Source: Astragalus membranaceus (Eukaryota > Streptophyta > Magnoliopsida > Fabales > Fabaceae). Taken from it: 64,000 bases of DNA. The stretch's first letter is position 1. Every line of letters starts with the position of its first letter. Shown one piece after another: positions 32,479-43,695 of this stretch. The notes beneath the pieces were generated by a model. That model was not told the origin of the DNA. It was given only the letters and a program-made list of their open reading frames with translations, and ran no database searches. A program made the position numbers and the translations under genes. The DNA is taken from assembly GCA_039519185.1 (NCBI GenBank), contig CM076848.1:124070371-124134370 (forward strand). The letters are read 5' to 3'.

Positions 32479-34858
32479 TGTAACACCCCTTTTCTACCCG
32501 TTAATTTAATTGGGAAAAATCAGAGTTTCAAAATTTCTTTTCATCGCAGGGAATGTTACACATACTCAAAACAAAACATCGTACTTCAATTAAAATAGTT
32601 TAACATCAAATAAGTGCGCAATACGTAGCACGCCCCCAATGGGGAAAAACTCAACCATCATTCATTGTCACCACAACCGTGACATCAATAAAACCAACTA
32701 CGCAGCGGAAAGTATCAATAGGAGAAAACCATCAAAATAACATATAATAACTAAATAGTCTTAAAAACATCGAGTTCGTTTCCCCCCTGAGTGCTACGTA
32801 TCAGAGCATGACGACCCGACTTAAAATTAGTGAAGATACCTAGGTCTTCACTCGTGATCACCTGCACGTTACCGCATGGGGGTAACATTCAAACAGAAGG
32901 GTGAGTCCAATTCAATCCATATAATAAATCATATGATAAATAATAAGTCAGAGCCACATCACTAGAGTAACCACATCACAATCATCAATTACATCACTAC
33001 AATAACTCATCACTATGTCATGTAAGTATATGAAATGCAACCCACTCGCGGGCATATGCATGAGGTACCTTTTCACAAACGTCGCTTAGCCTTTTTGGGC
33101 CTCATCGTCACTTAGCCTTTTGGGCCTCAAACGTCACTGGGTTTATGCATATGGGATGCATGAGACACTATAACATGCACCACGCACAAACACACAATCA
33201 CGGTCAACTATGTGACCCGTCACTTACCAATTTGCCAAATAAGAGGCACAACACCTGTCAATTCACAATTACACACAACAACATCACTTAGCCTTTTTGG
33301 GCCTTATTGTCACTTAGCCTTTCGGGCCTCAACGTCACTTATTTTCATCGTCACTTATTCATAAACATCATCAGGTCAAACAATAGCCACTGAGGGTAAA
33401 AACGTCATTTACTAGCCACCAAGGGCATCATCGTCATTTACACATCATTATCAACAACATTGGCCACTAAGGGCAAAAAGGTCATTTAACAAGCCACTAA
33501 GGGCATCATCGTCATTTACACATCAGTATACACAACAATGGCCACTAAGGGCAAAAAGGTCATTTAACTAGCCACTAGGGCATCATCGTCAAAATCATCA
33601 CTTTTGACACTAAAACGTTAAAACTGTGGTCATACGCAAATGGGGATTTTTAAAGGCACCAAAACGATTTTTCAATGTCACAGCAACGACCACCGGGGAC
33701 AGCCACTTGGGGCGCCCAGCAACCTTCAGGAATAATAAATTTTTATTTTTAAAAATGGGACACATAGATAGACAACTGAAAAGGCTTCACAACACTTTTT
33801 GAAACACTTAAAACGGACGCCCGAGTCAAAAGATATAGCGAAAACAGTTTTATAAAAATTTGGGAACATTCTGAAAAATGGCGCCCTTGGCGCCCAGCGC
33901 CTGGCACCTGGCGCCCAGCGCCCAGCCACACATCACACACGCACACTGGCGCCCTTGGCGCCCAGCGCCCAGCAACACGCAACACAACACACACACTGGC
34001 GCCCTTGGCGCCCAGCGCCTAGCAACACGCAACACAACACACACACTGGCGCCCTTGGCGCCCAGCGCCCAGCAACACGCGACGCACACACACGCACACG
34101 GCGCACAGCGCCCTTGGCGCCCAGCGCTTGGCGCCTGGCCCCCGGCAACATTTCCAGCAACCAAAATTCAGCAACAACAATGCTTAGCACAGGGCGCCCC
34201 ACTCAAGGGCGCCTAATTCTGCACCTAGACAACAAAATCCAGCAACACCATAAACACAAAAATGGCGCCCTATGCGCCTATGACACCAACAACAACGAAT
34301 TCGAGCAACACAAATTCATCAAATCACATACAACTCATACAAACAACTTCAAATCGCATATCAACCGTAAAAATAACATCACACCACAAGTCAATCATGA
34401 ATATAGTTAGATCTAGGCTAGCTCTACCCTAAAACCTATCATACAACCTATTATATAAATTGATAGGACATCCCCTTACCTCGAAGTTGAAGAACGGAAG
34501 CCCTAGAGACAGACACGAACAGAACCACAGCAACAGGTCACGTCCCTTGCCCTTCTTTGAGTTGCGACTTCTCTTCTCCTCTTCTCCTCTCCAACGGCGC
34601 TCTCACTCTTCTCTCTATTCTCTTTCTCTCAATTTTGCGAATGAGGCACCAAACCCTAGCCTCACTAGTTCTTCGCATGTCACTTGGATCATGGGCTTGG
34701 GCTTTTCACTTAAGCCCAGCTCATCCAAGTGGCGCCTCCTTTTCCTAATACCACCACAAAATTAATAAAATTTTAATTAATTAAATTATACCCAATAAAT
34801 TAATTTAAATTCCTAAATACTTAATTAAATAAATTAATAAAATATTTAGGGTGTTACA
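32479..34858 (-). repeat. 5' LTR of the nested chromovirus
   Basis: 2380 bp, near-identical to the 3' LTR at 25577-27995. Differences visible by eye include single-base changes near 32521, 32821, 33119 and 33151, and a shorter GGCGCC array. A TATA-like TTATATAA is near 34451 on either strand. Confidence 0.95.
33876..34135. repeat. GGCGCC/GCGCC palindrome array in 5' LTR
   Basis: Counterpart of 26975-27290. Unit order and number differ: the leading CTGGCACCTGGCGCC block is only here, and several CTGGCGCC pieces of the other LTR are missing. Translations on both strands give the false Ala/Pro- or Cys/Val-rich ORFs. Confidence 0.85.
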
Positions 34859-35127
34859 GCATCAATATGAGGTCTTGCTATACTTGTTTGCATATTTTGA
34901 TGATTAAACATAGCATAATCCCGCGTGGGTCTATTTCTATCAATAATCATACCTATTGGTCCCATGTTGATGAACTGATTTCTGTGATCATCCGCGGGTT
35001 CATGATGAGTGCTTGGGCCACCTCTGACTGATCCTCCACTTGAACCTGGTCTAGATCTCTCTTCTTCACTATGATGAGACATAGTGACTCTGCAGCTTTG
35101 AACTTTTTGTTTCCTGAGCCTCAGCAC
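34859..35127 (-). pseudogene. Athila gag N-terminal part, cut off by chromovirus
   Basis: Start at 35127 or, more likely, the internal ATG at 35082 (MSHHSEEERSRPGSSGG). It continues to MFNHQNMQTSIARPHIDA, where the chromovirus LTR begins. The frame resumes at 25576 with FEFKPMMFQMLQTIGQFGG on removal of the insert and one GCATC. It lies about 150-190 bp downstream of the primer site, the usual gag position. Confidence 0.75.
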
Positions 35128-35273
35128 CTTCTGAATCGTCTCTCTATTTCAGGATCTAATGTAAATCCTGGTGATCTGACCCTGTGCATATGCTAGTGCA
35201 TCTGCACTTAGAAACAAAACTACCAGAATAATAAACACTAATTTACAAATCTAAACGACAAAAATTAATGGCA

Positions 35274-35292
35274 ATCCCCGGCAACGGCGCCA
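35274..35292 (-). promoter_or_regulatory. Primer binding site, tRNA-Asp type (Athila)
   Basis: Minus strand TGGCGCCGTTGCCGGGGAT, six bases after the LTR end, the primer site known for Athila elements. The plus-strand Athila at 56667 has the same site and the same AGTTTT spacer. Confidence 0.9.
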
Positions 35293-35298
35293 AAAACT

Positions 35299-36945
35299 TG
35301 GTGTGTGAAAAAGATGTGCAAGTATACACAGTCAGAAACAAGTAATATAATGATAAGAAAGGTCGAACCCACAAGGATTGGATTAACTTATGTATGTTTA
35401 AGAAAATATAAATTGGTGCTACTATACTACTCACAAATTTGGGGTTTTTATGTTAAGTGAAAACAGAATGCAAATATGTAAAAGAATGTGAAGGAGATCA
35501 GTTGAGAATGATTGCTGAGATGTCTTTACTAAATAATGTTCTTTTGAGAGTTTCTATGTTTTTAAGTGGTACAGAAGCACCAAGGTGCAGAAGCACCAAG
35601 GTGCAGAAGCATTGAGTGCAGCTGCATGAGTATGTGCTTTTCAGCTAGCTTCTTCAGAGTTTCGTTACAAGCTTCCCATGTCTGGTCTTGCTAAATAAGT
35701 TCACTCCTGCCTTTGAAGTACCCACTGTATCACCCTAAGGACTATGTTATCCTATGTCTAGGACTTAACATGGTTTTAACAAAGTTCACTTTAAGTTAAT
35801 AAAGCCTTTACTAAAACTCTCACCCTTATTAGTCTTGATTTCTAATTATAAACCATGTTTGTGAATATAACTCTACTTATTCTAAGCGATCAACCTTAAA
35901 ATAAGATGGATGTAGTATAACACAAGACCCAAAATGCGTACAACACTAAAAAGCACAATAACTTACTCAAAAGTTCATTATAAAGTTAGAACATCTCAAC
36001 CAAAAAGGGTTTAGCTCATAATATGCATTGCAAGGCAAAGATAGATGAAATAAAACATATTAATATAAATGAAAGTACAAGAGATATCAATAGGGTAGAT
36101 ATTACACTAATTGAAGTACTCTTGCATAAATTTGCCCAGCAGTGCAGAAGCACTGACTTCCTGGTGCAGTTGCACCTAACTAAGTTGATGAAGAAGTGAA
36201 GGAAGAAGTCGTCAGTTCCTTCCTTACCTTCTTGCCAACTAACCACTAATAAAAACTATAAGGAATGAAACTACTAAATTACAAGTGAAGTATATGATCT
36301 ATATCTTATGATGTGATATGATATGATTCAAGTGAGAAGTGGAAGCCTTTATATAGCCTTGGAGGTTTCTTTCAAGTGAGGTTTTGCTTAGAGATCAAGC
36401 TGACCAAAGGTGGCTTAACCATGGTTACTTTTCAGAGCTTTGATTGAGAAGATTGAGTCCAAAGGGGAGGTCCAATTGTGGAAAGCCATGTGTTCTAGAT
36501 GCGTAGCCTTTCATGATGATTTTCCATTGTGGGCGCCTCCTCTTGCATGTTGGCATGTGCCTCCATGTGACTTATGATTAAGTATGATGTCATAGAAAAG
36601 TTTATGCATTGGTATAAATTGAGGTGCTTCCAAGGTGGGGTTAAATCTGCCTTTAGCGCAGAATGGTACAGATGCACCTAAGTGCAGTTGCACTACTGTA
36701 AGTGTGGTTTAGTGCAGATGCAATGCTGTTTCCCTGGTGTATTTGTACCTAACTGCAAGTGCGCTGAACAAACATCTCAAACATACCAATATATATAAAA
36801 TTCTTAAATCATTACATAATCCTCTTTAAAACATAGAATGTTGTTATTTTACTAATACTACTATATTTAACAGATATTATACTTGGTTTCAAGTAATGAG
36901 TTATGTTTAGATGCATAAATAACTCTATATAAAATAGAGTTATCA
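35299..36945 (-). repeat. 5' LTR of the minus-strand Athila element
   Basis: 1647 bp. On the minus strand it starts TGATAACTCTATTTTATATA at 36945; the first 27 bases contain an inverted repeat (ATAACTCTA/TAGAGTTAT). It ends TTTTTCACACACCA at 35299, just before the primer site. A TATA box (minus TATATAAAGG, plus 36347-36355) lies about 595 bp in. GTGCA-NN-TGCAC-type motifs occur at about 35570-35630, 36142, 36163, 36666, 36682 and 36712. No matching 3' LTR was found at the left end. ORFs here are not genes. Confidence 0.85.
36348..36355 (-). promoter_or_regulatory. TATA box of Athila LTR
   Basis: TATATAAA on the minus strand within GGCTATATAAAGGCTTCC, placed inside the LTR where transcription should start. 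Confidence 0.55.
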
Positions 36946-38004
36946 CTGATTCTGCATCATCTATTGGTTCATCTGTTGTTGAGCTTCCATATTTTGGACA
37001 AGGATTTTGAAGAGTCTCCTTAGTATTTTGAATTAAGGTCGTCGAGGCATTTCCAATTGCAGCTTATCGAGTCGTTGTTAAGATCGTGAGTTGTGTGGTA
37101 GGAAAACGTAGGGGCATCTAAATTATTGTTTTGTTATATTGTGGGCCAAAATGTGAAATGTTTGAGTGTCGTTTTAATTAATATTGTTAATAGGATTGAT
37201 TGTGGTAAGTCTCAATGATTTAACTATTTTGTTGATACTTTTGTTGTGTTATACGCTTCTTATTTTCATATAATTGATAGAGTGACTGTTTTCTGTTTTG
37301 ACTTCTGAAATAGGATTAATAAAAATGAAGTTGAACTGATTTGTGCTATTCGAGGAACTAGTATTTTGTTTTTAAACTCATGATTTATGATGGCATTGAC
37401 CCATGTGTTGGATTTAGACCTAGTGGATTGTCCCAGTGTCCTCGGAACAAGTGGATTGTATGATTATACTTGGGAACTAGGAGGTTTTCCTAGTTTCCCT
37501 GCCTCTCGTAGACCGAATTATAATGGTGATTTTTCCCAATATATGGTGCGGGTTGATTGTCCCAGCATCCTATTGCACTAAAAATAGGAGTGCAATCGTG
37601 TGCGCACGTAAGTTCATGAATCGACTTGTTTTGACATGGTTTCGGGTTTATTAAGAATTTGGTTTGCATATGCACTGTGTATTCATATATATTAAATATT
37701 GCATGTGGTGTATATATTGTTGTTATCATCATACATTGGTTTAGAAGATGACCCTTCCCTGTCATACTCCAATTCTATGGATGTTTTCCAGCCCTAGTTT
37801 TGGTAGTGGTGAAATCTCTTGTAAATGGGCTAGCATTGTGTGTGGAGATTATTGCAAGATTTTTGATAATTTTTGTTGGCTTTGGTCAGTTTGGTGTACC
37901 ATAATGATATATTGCTCTTGGGGTAGTATATCCATTGATTTTTTGTTGAGAGTTCGTCAGTGGTATGAGTCTGTCGTAGCATATGATGTTCGTGTTTCTG
38001 GTGC
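36946..38004 (+). repeat. Decayed gypsy sequence, LTR-like
   Basis: No gene is supported. TCCCAGTGTCCTCGGAAC and GATTGTCCCAGCATCCTATT (37427, 37555) are internal near-repeats in a layout like a chromovirus LTR, and the stretch precedes an integrase remnant in the same orientation. Confidence 0.35.
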
Positions 38005-38345
38005 CCCAGATTTTGTAGTTGGTCTTCCCTAGAACACAAAAGAAGATTGATGTTGTTTGGATTATCATTGATAGGTAGACTAAGAGTGATAATTTTATCC
38101 GAATCAACCAAGTTTTAGTTTAGGAGCTTGGCACAGATCTATTCAAGGATACTATGATATTGCATGGGATTCCATCTGGTATTGTTAGCAATAGCGACCC
38201 TAGGTTAACGTCAATGTTTTTGAAAATGTTTCATGCATCATTGGAAACTAAGATGATAATGGGTTCAGCTTATAATTTACAGACAGATGGTGAAACCTCA
38301 AGAATCATCACATCTAGTGACTTGAGGTGTTACATAGCTACAACA
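38005..38345 (+). pseudogene. Gypsy integrase core remnant
   Basis: In one frame with stops: APDFVVGLP, then VVWIIIDR, then LHGIPSGIVSNSDPRLTSMF and GSAYNLQTDGETSRII. These match the integrase core around the first two Asp residues and the Y-H-P-Q-T-D-G-Q-S-E segment, with the second Asp kept (S-D-P from usual D-R-D-P) and many substitutions. Chromovirus-type, very old, independent of the complete element nearby. Confidence 0.65.
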
Positions 38346-39496
38346 TTCTTATGTGCGATGTAGTGACGATGAGACTGGTTGAACGCAAGTCTAGGGTGAG
38401 ACTTTTTGAATGTTAAGGTTTCTTGAGCGCCTTGAAGCAAAATATGATTTGGATCCGTGGTTGAATTTTCTGATTTTGTTTCTCTCACCTTTTTAAAGTG
38501 ATTGCTTAGGAACCAATGTAAAGACCTACTTTCTACATTGGTTAGAGAAGAAATCGATAAAGAAAATAAAATTTTTAAGTTGCTACATTTGTTGTCACAT
38601 GTCACATAGACCCAATAATAGATTTTTCCATAGCAGTATAATTGACATCAGGCGTATAAAGTTTTGAACTTAACTTCAAACAGGCCATTCTAGAATTTGA
38701 TTTTATAGTGAGGGAATGACGTCTTAGTAAAATGGCTAAAAGTTCTCTAGACTCAATAAACACATACGAAGACTCAATTATATTTCATTTGTCTCAAAGA
38801 GATTAGTGGGGACTTGAGACATTAAAATACCTAATATAAATCTTGTAATGTATAATAGACAAACCCATTGCGATTTCTATTCATCGTGTGCCCATGTAGA
38901 TACACATACCAAATGTTACAACATACACTTGCATTTCATAGTTATTTTAGAAATGGCAAAAACAACAACTCGTGTTTTGTAGCGTTGAAAATATAAAGTA
39001 GAAGGTTTAGTCATCCTTTTTATTTAAAATATAATAAATATAGTAATTAGCATCAAACGCCAATTAATAGTTTACTTATTACTTGCCGATTAATTTACTA
39101 GGAAAACTTTATCTCTGCATCAAAGTCCCGTAGTAATCATGGGGCTCTAGGAATATTCTCTGCATGATTCATCATCAAAGTATTCTCAATGAATGTTGCC
39201 ATCTGAGATTCTGGCTCTGAAGTACAAAAAATAAGAGTTTTCTTGGTAAGAAGATTATAACTTCTGGCAAGTTTTTCCCCTAGTCGGATTTCATTGATTG
39301 GACATGTTGAATGTTAAATGAGTAGGAAAATTAATGAAGATAGATAAAGTGTTTACCTTTAAGTTCATATAATCTGAACTCAAGTAGTAACTAGTAAAGA
39401 TAAATAACATCATATTATAGTAATTTATCTGTGTATTTTATTTTAAATTTGAATAACAAACATATTAGTATTAATCTATTCTAGGAGATCAAGACT
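38346..39496. other. Unassigned AT-rich sequence
   Basis: No gene, repeat ends or known domain seen. CAATGTAAAGACCTACTTTC followed by TACATTGG (near 38513-38541) is a small inverted repeat. Confidence 0.3.
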
Positions 39497-41205
39497 AGAG
39501 ATACTCAACCCATGTTATAAGGGTTATGGAACCTCTAACGTTTTTGTGGGAACTTCTCCCTAACTTTCTATCTATCTCTTTCACCTAACACATTATTTCT
39601 CTCGCTTCTTGTCTCCCTTTTTTACTTTTCTCTCTCATCAAAAAGGCCTAAAGTTGGCAAAAGTTAAAAAATACGAAGTTAGAGGAAAACTACGACTAAC
39701 CAATAGAATTAGACAATGAAAATCACAACCGTAGAGAAAAAAAAACTCAGATTATCTCCAAACAATCATGTATTCAAGATGCCAAAGAATAAAAGAATTG
39801 GAGTATATATAAAAAAACCCTCCCAACTATATTGGATATAAACTAAAACATGACATTTATCAAAAATAGATTAAGAATTAATAGATCAATTTGATATTCT
39901 TCTTAATACCACATGATGTATTAAATTACCAACCTGGAAAAAAGATATCATATGCAAATCCAAAAATTTGGCCTCCGCAATTAAAACTTGCCCGACACTG
40001 TCGCCCGTTTTGGTGTCTTTTATCTAGTAAACAAAGTTGTGAACATCAGATATAAAGTTGAGTTATTTGTTCTGAAAAAGCACATCTTTATTCTTTGTTG
40101 AATGGTGTTATAAATGTTACCTAGGAAAAATATCGTAACATGGACAATAAATGTTTGTGTTTATATAATTAAAGATTTGAAGGCGGCAGTGTCTCACTTT
40201 TTCTAGTCTCTTGAAACTTTGTAGCATCTATAATATATTCCGCAAGGCTATCCAAAGCCACATCTGCAATAACAACAAATTAGTATTTGAACTAGCAATT
40301 ATACTGTATCTCTTAAAATTATTTTTTATTTAAAAATAATAATCCTTTATGAGAAAATTGACACATATACTATATTCTCAATCTTCTATTGGAGGGTTAC
40401 CATCTTACTAGAAGAAGAAAGAGAATGCTTATGGTTTAGCATATTTCGTAAGGGGTGTGGGCTTTCTGAAAAACTAGAAATCAGGTAATATTCTCTAACA
40501 AAATACTAGATGTTTTTGAGGTGTTTCGATTTATTTGGCACTATTATATCGTATCTTCCGATTCTTTTAGGATTTTGAGTACGCAAAAATAATCAAATAA
40601 ATTTGTTTGGCTTCTTTTCTTTTTGTTTAGAACTATAAATTGCATCTTTTTGAGTCATTAATATTTTCTATTAATAGAGCCAAATTATAGGTCCCAAATT
40701 TTAATATTTCCATTTGACTATTATAAAACAATTAAACATTGGGTAAGATTGACTCACTCGAAATTGATCTAAAACTATGTCAAGTTACATAAATAGTTTT
40801 TTCTATGAAAGGTATGTTGACCCGAGTATACGAGCAATAGGCTTAGAGGTGTTGCTACTGATTTTTTTGGAGCAGTACTACTACCTCTTGTGTAGAGAGA
40901 GGCCTTTAGGATTGCCACGCTCTTTCTAACGTATGTTGTCTTTTAAGGATCGTGAGTAGTCTAAATAATCATAAATATATGATTTTTTTGTATGTAATTA
41001 AAAACATAATTGATAAGTCAATTTGATCATCTTCTGAGTATGTGCAAGGTCTAGTAAATTATTATAACCTGATAAATTGAAATCATTTGCAGCTGCAGCT
41101 ACAACTTCACTTATAGCAGCAAAGTTTCCTTCACACCTAACACCAGCATTACATTGAAATGGTTTGGATCTTATATCTGGCAACCAAGAAACTCCAATTA
41201 TATAG
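39497..41205 (-). repeat. Right copy of the segmental duplication
   Basis: Matches 7766-10360 from ATACTCAACCCATGTTATAA onward. It lacks both foldback elements and keeps the 3' part of the small gene with intact splice donor. Beyond 41205 the gene continues here but not in the left copy. Confidence 0.8.
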
Positions 41206-41374
41206 AGACCAAAAACATATTTAACTCTATAAATATATAAAGTTATAAAGTTACACGACAAAATGACTCACCGGAACTAGAAGTTAGACCCTCAGAAACA
41301 TCGTGAGCTAAAACTTGAGAGGAGAGAATGACAAAAAGCGCAAGAAACAAGGACAGTGAATTTGAGTAACTCAT
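40169..41374 (-). CDS. Candidate three-exon gene for a 101-residue secreted protein
   Basis: Exon 1 is 41272-41374 and encodes MSYSNSLSLFLALFVILSSQ then VLAHDVSEG, a clear signal peptide with cleavage likely after VLA. It ends at GTGAGT. Exon 2 is 41069-41176, preceded by TTGCCAG and encoding SKPFQCNAGVRCEGNFAAIS; its donor is GTTATA. Exon 3 is 40169-40263, after TTATTGCAG, encoding VALDSLAEYIIDATKFQETR and stopping at TAA. Both introns (95 and 805 bp) are phase 1 and the total is exactly 102 codons. A TATA box lies 73-80 bp upstream of the ATG. The mature protein has two Cys and a long helix-prone, Ala-rich part. I do not recognise the family. A broken paralogue lies at 8481-10317. The exon model is inference; expression is unknown. 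Confidence 0.5.
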
Positions 41375-41446
41375 GTTTATTCGGGGTGAATGGCAATTCA
41401 AGAATAAAGAGAGACAATGTTTGATAAATAATGTAGTCTATCTCTC

Positions 41447-41454
41447 TATATATA
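41447..41454 (-). promoter_or_regulatory. TATA box of the small secreted protein gene
   Basis: TATATATA within CTATATATAGAGAGATAGAC on the minus strand, 73-80 bp before the start codon, which would leave a leader of about 40 bases. Confidence 0.5.
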
Positions 41455-41460
41455 GTTCTT

Positions 41461-42931
41461 AAATTAATAACATACCACATGGAAAAGATGATCTATTCGT
41501 ATGGCCAAGAGTCAAGTTTCATTGAAGCCGTATTGTTGATGCAATTCTATAGGTAACGTAATTACATACTTAAATAATAGACACAATAGAGAGCGAAATT
41601 CTTATTTATGGGATTTATTTAGATGAAATAAAAAAAATTCGGTCGAATGAACTTAAATACTGATATATAAAAGACAATTGATAACGTAACGCTTATTTAT
41701 GTAAGTTATAGAATTAAGAATGTCGGTTGAAATGCAACAAAAAAAAAGGAATCTCGGTTGAATGGATTTAAAATTCCTCTTGATCTTTTTCAATTTATAA
41801 TCATTGTGGTGAATGTTTCATAAATTTGTAATATTTAAGTTGGGAGTATTGACAATCTACCCTCCAATGGTATTTATGATATATATTCATTACTAAATTC
41901 TTGTGAGATAATGGTATATTGAATATATAAGAGATGTGGTTTTATTATAAAAATCAAAGACATTTACAATTCCTATGAAACAAATCTTTTTTCTCACTTT
42001 TGCAGATAAATTAGACTACAGAAAATGCATTCGCCCAGACAAATATTTGTGCAAAAAAATAAATTTCACAAACAATAAATTTTAACCAGGAAAACTTTTT
42101 CAATGTGAGAGGATAAACATCACCTTCCAATTCATCGGGCTATCCCAGCACAAGTGATCAATGCATTTTACAAACAATAAATTTTAACGAGGAAAATTTT
42201 TCAAAGTGAGAGGATAAACGTTACCTTCCAATTCCTCGGGCTATCCTAGCACAAGTGATCAATGCATTTTAATGCATTCTTTATATATTTGTACTTTGAG
42301 TTTTTGATTGTGATATGCGTCTAATATTTGAGTCTTAGCAACTAATGTGATTTATTGATTAATTGACGGTTTTATTCAGGCCATAACTCGGGGTGCGCTT
42401 ATCCAGTTGAGGATGGTAAGCATGCATTGTGTAATACCCAAAGTAATTAAATATCACTTTGAGTAATACTATGTGTTCTGTACCTTGCAGTATTGGGTTG
42501 ACTGCAGTTGGTAGGTCTCTTGCTGCCTGGCCGGAGGTTAGTGTGAGCCTGGGGGGGGTACCTGTGAAGCCACTCCGACACTCAAGTCAGTATTGAGAAC
42601 AGATGAGTGATTTAGCTATGAATGAGACTGTGTACCTTATGATGGCAATGAGAGCCGATATTTATAGGAAATCAAGCCCGTTTGTGGATCGTCGGATCAG
42701 TAGAATTGATCTTAACCATCCGAGTGTGATGGCCTTAATTGGGCTTGTATGTTGTGGATATGGGCCAAAATGGTTGGGCCAATCCATATCCAATTGCTAA
42801 ATGGACCTCCTGGTATTGCTAAATGGACCCCCTGGTCCAGTCCAGAACACTATGCGTTGCTTAAATTTAATTGTATGTTGGTACTTGATTTATTCTATTT
42901 TCATATTTGATTAAAGAGTGAAATTGAGAGT
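41461..42931. other. Intergenic and LTR-like sequence
   Basis: No gene is supported. A 101-bp unit is doubled at about 42069-42270 (CAAACAATAAATTTTAAC to CAAGTGATCAATGCATTTTA). Around 42370-42850 the phrases GGCCGGAGGTTAGTGTGAGC and GAAGCCACTCCGACACTCAA look like part of a gypsy LTR, but no ends were found. Confidence 0.35.
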
Positions 42932-42946
42932 CACTAGTGCGGAAAA

Positions 42947-43392
42947 GACATTTAGCGTCGGTTAAATTGGACATTTAGAGTCGGTTATCGCCCGACGATA
43001 AATCGCCCGATGCTAAATGTCAGACATTTAGCATCGAGTGTTCAGATAACCGATGCTAAATGTCACATTAAAAACTATTTCAGATGTCTAAAAATGACAT
43101 TTAGCGTCGGTTGCTTGAAACAACTGATGCTAAATGTCTCAAAGGGACATTTAGCATCGGTTGTTTTAAACAACCGATGTTAAATGTCCCCTCTGAGACA
43201 TTTAGCATCAGTTGTTTCAAACAACCGATGCTAAATGTCTCTAAACGTCATCAGAAAATGACATTTAGCATCGGTTGTTTCAAACAACCGACGCTAAATG
43301 TCTCTAAACGTCATTAGAAAATGACATTTAGCATCGGTTGTTTAATGACATTTAGCATCGGTTGTTTCAAACAACCGATGCTAAATGTCATT
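42947..43392. repeat. CACTA subterminal hairpin repeats
   Basis: GACATTTAGCATCGGTTGTT followed by its complement AACAACCGATGCTAAATGTC forms near-perfect 40-45 bp inverted repeats. Copies begin at about 42947, 43022, 43107, 43146, 43196, 43258, 43322 and 43347. In the family such repeats are bound by the element's TNPA-type protein. ORFs read through them are repeat translation. Confidence 0.85.
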
Positions 43393-43695
43393 TTACACAT
43401 TTTAGTTTCCTTCATTTTTGATCCATACCGTTTACGAACCTGTTGTATCCCAGACAGCAACACAAAAATAACAGATTGCATCACAGACAGTATTACAAAT
43501 TAACAGAAACGACCAATTCTAATACCTCAGTTGTTCACATTAACAGAAAACCAGATCATATAAACAGCTTGTTCACATTTCATCTAGACTATCAATTCCC
43601 GTAGACTTTCAAAGGGTGTATCTAAATGATTCTAAAAGAGCTAGAGTATCTAAAACAAAGGGTGTATCTAAAGAATTCTGCCCAAAGCTTCAGAA
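43393..43695 (-). other. CACTA 3' region between subterminal repeats and second gene
   Basis: No gene. The phrase AAGGGTGTATCTAAA(G/T)(A/G)ATTCT occurs twice (about 43610, 43660). Confidence 0.35.

Larger units (their letters stand above)
25572..34863 (-). mobile_element. Complete Tekay-like chromovirus, LTR to LTR 25577-34858, target duplication GCATC
   Basis: A full Ty3/gypsy element on the minus strand inserted in the gag of the Athila element. Perfect 5-bp duplication GCATC at 25572-25576 and 34859-34863. The 5' LTR is 32479-34858 and the 3' LTR 25577-27995, with tRNA-Met primer site 32463-32474 and purine tract at 27996-28010. Internal order is gag, protease, RT, RNase H, integrase, chromodomain-like end. 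By eye the LTRs differ at a small percentage of sites plus repeat-number changes, so the insertion is fairly recent. Two lesions are seen: a frame-changing gap near 30175 and one stop near 28798. Confidence 0.95.
14790..36945 (-). mobile_element. Athila-like Ty3/gypsy element, 5' LTR present, 3' LTR not found, two nested insertions
   Basis: Order on the minus strand: 5' LTR 36945-35299, tRNA-Asp primer site 35292-35274, gag from about 35127, pol to about 21190, env-like ORF 20670-15863, G-rich tract at 15708-15720, then non-coding sequence to about 14790 where a foreign LTR fragment begins. Two later insertions split it: a chromovirus in gag (25577-34858) and a LINE in the env-like ORF (16423-19057). 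RT and integrase sequences are of Athila type. Frameshifts, stops and loss of protease make it inactive. A GTGCA-NN-TGCAC motif recurs along its whole length. Confidence 0.8.

Noticed and set aside
35274..35292. tRNA gene fragment
   Set aside because: Only the 3' complement of tRNA-Asp is present, placed just after an LTR. It is a primer site, not a gene.
39940..40030. Further exon of the small secreted gene (FGFAYDIFFPGW frame, matched at 8150-8240)
   Set aside because: The stretch is similar in both copies and open in two frames, but it lies downstream of a good stop codon, and differences are spread evenly over codon positions.
42947..43392. CRISPR-like look of regularly repeated hairpins
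   Set aside because: Plant nuclear context, a CACTA terminus directly beside it, and no unique spacers of even length. These are transposon subterminal repeats.
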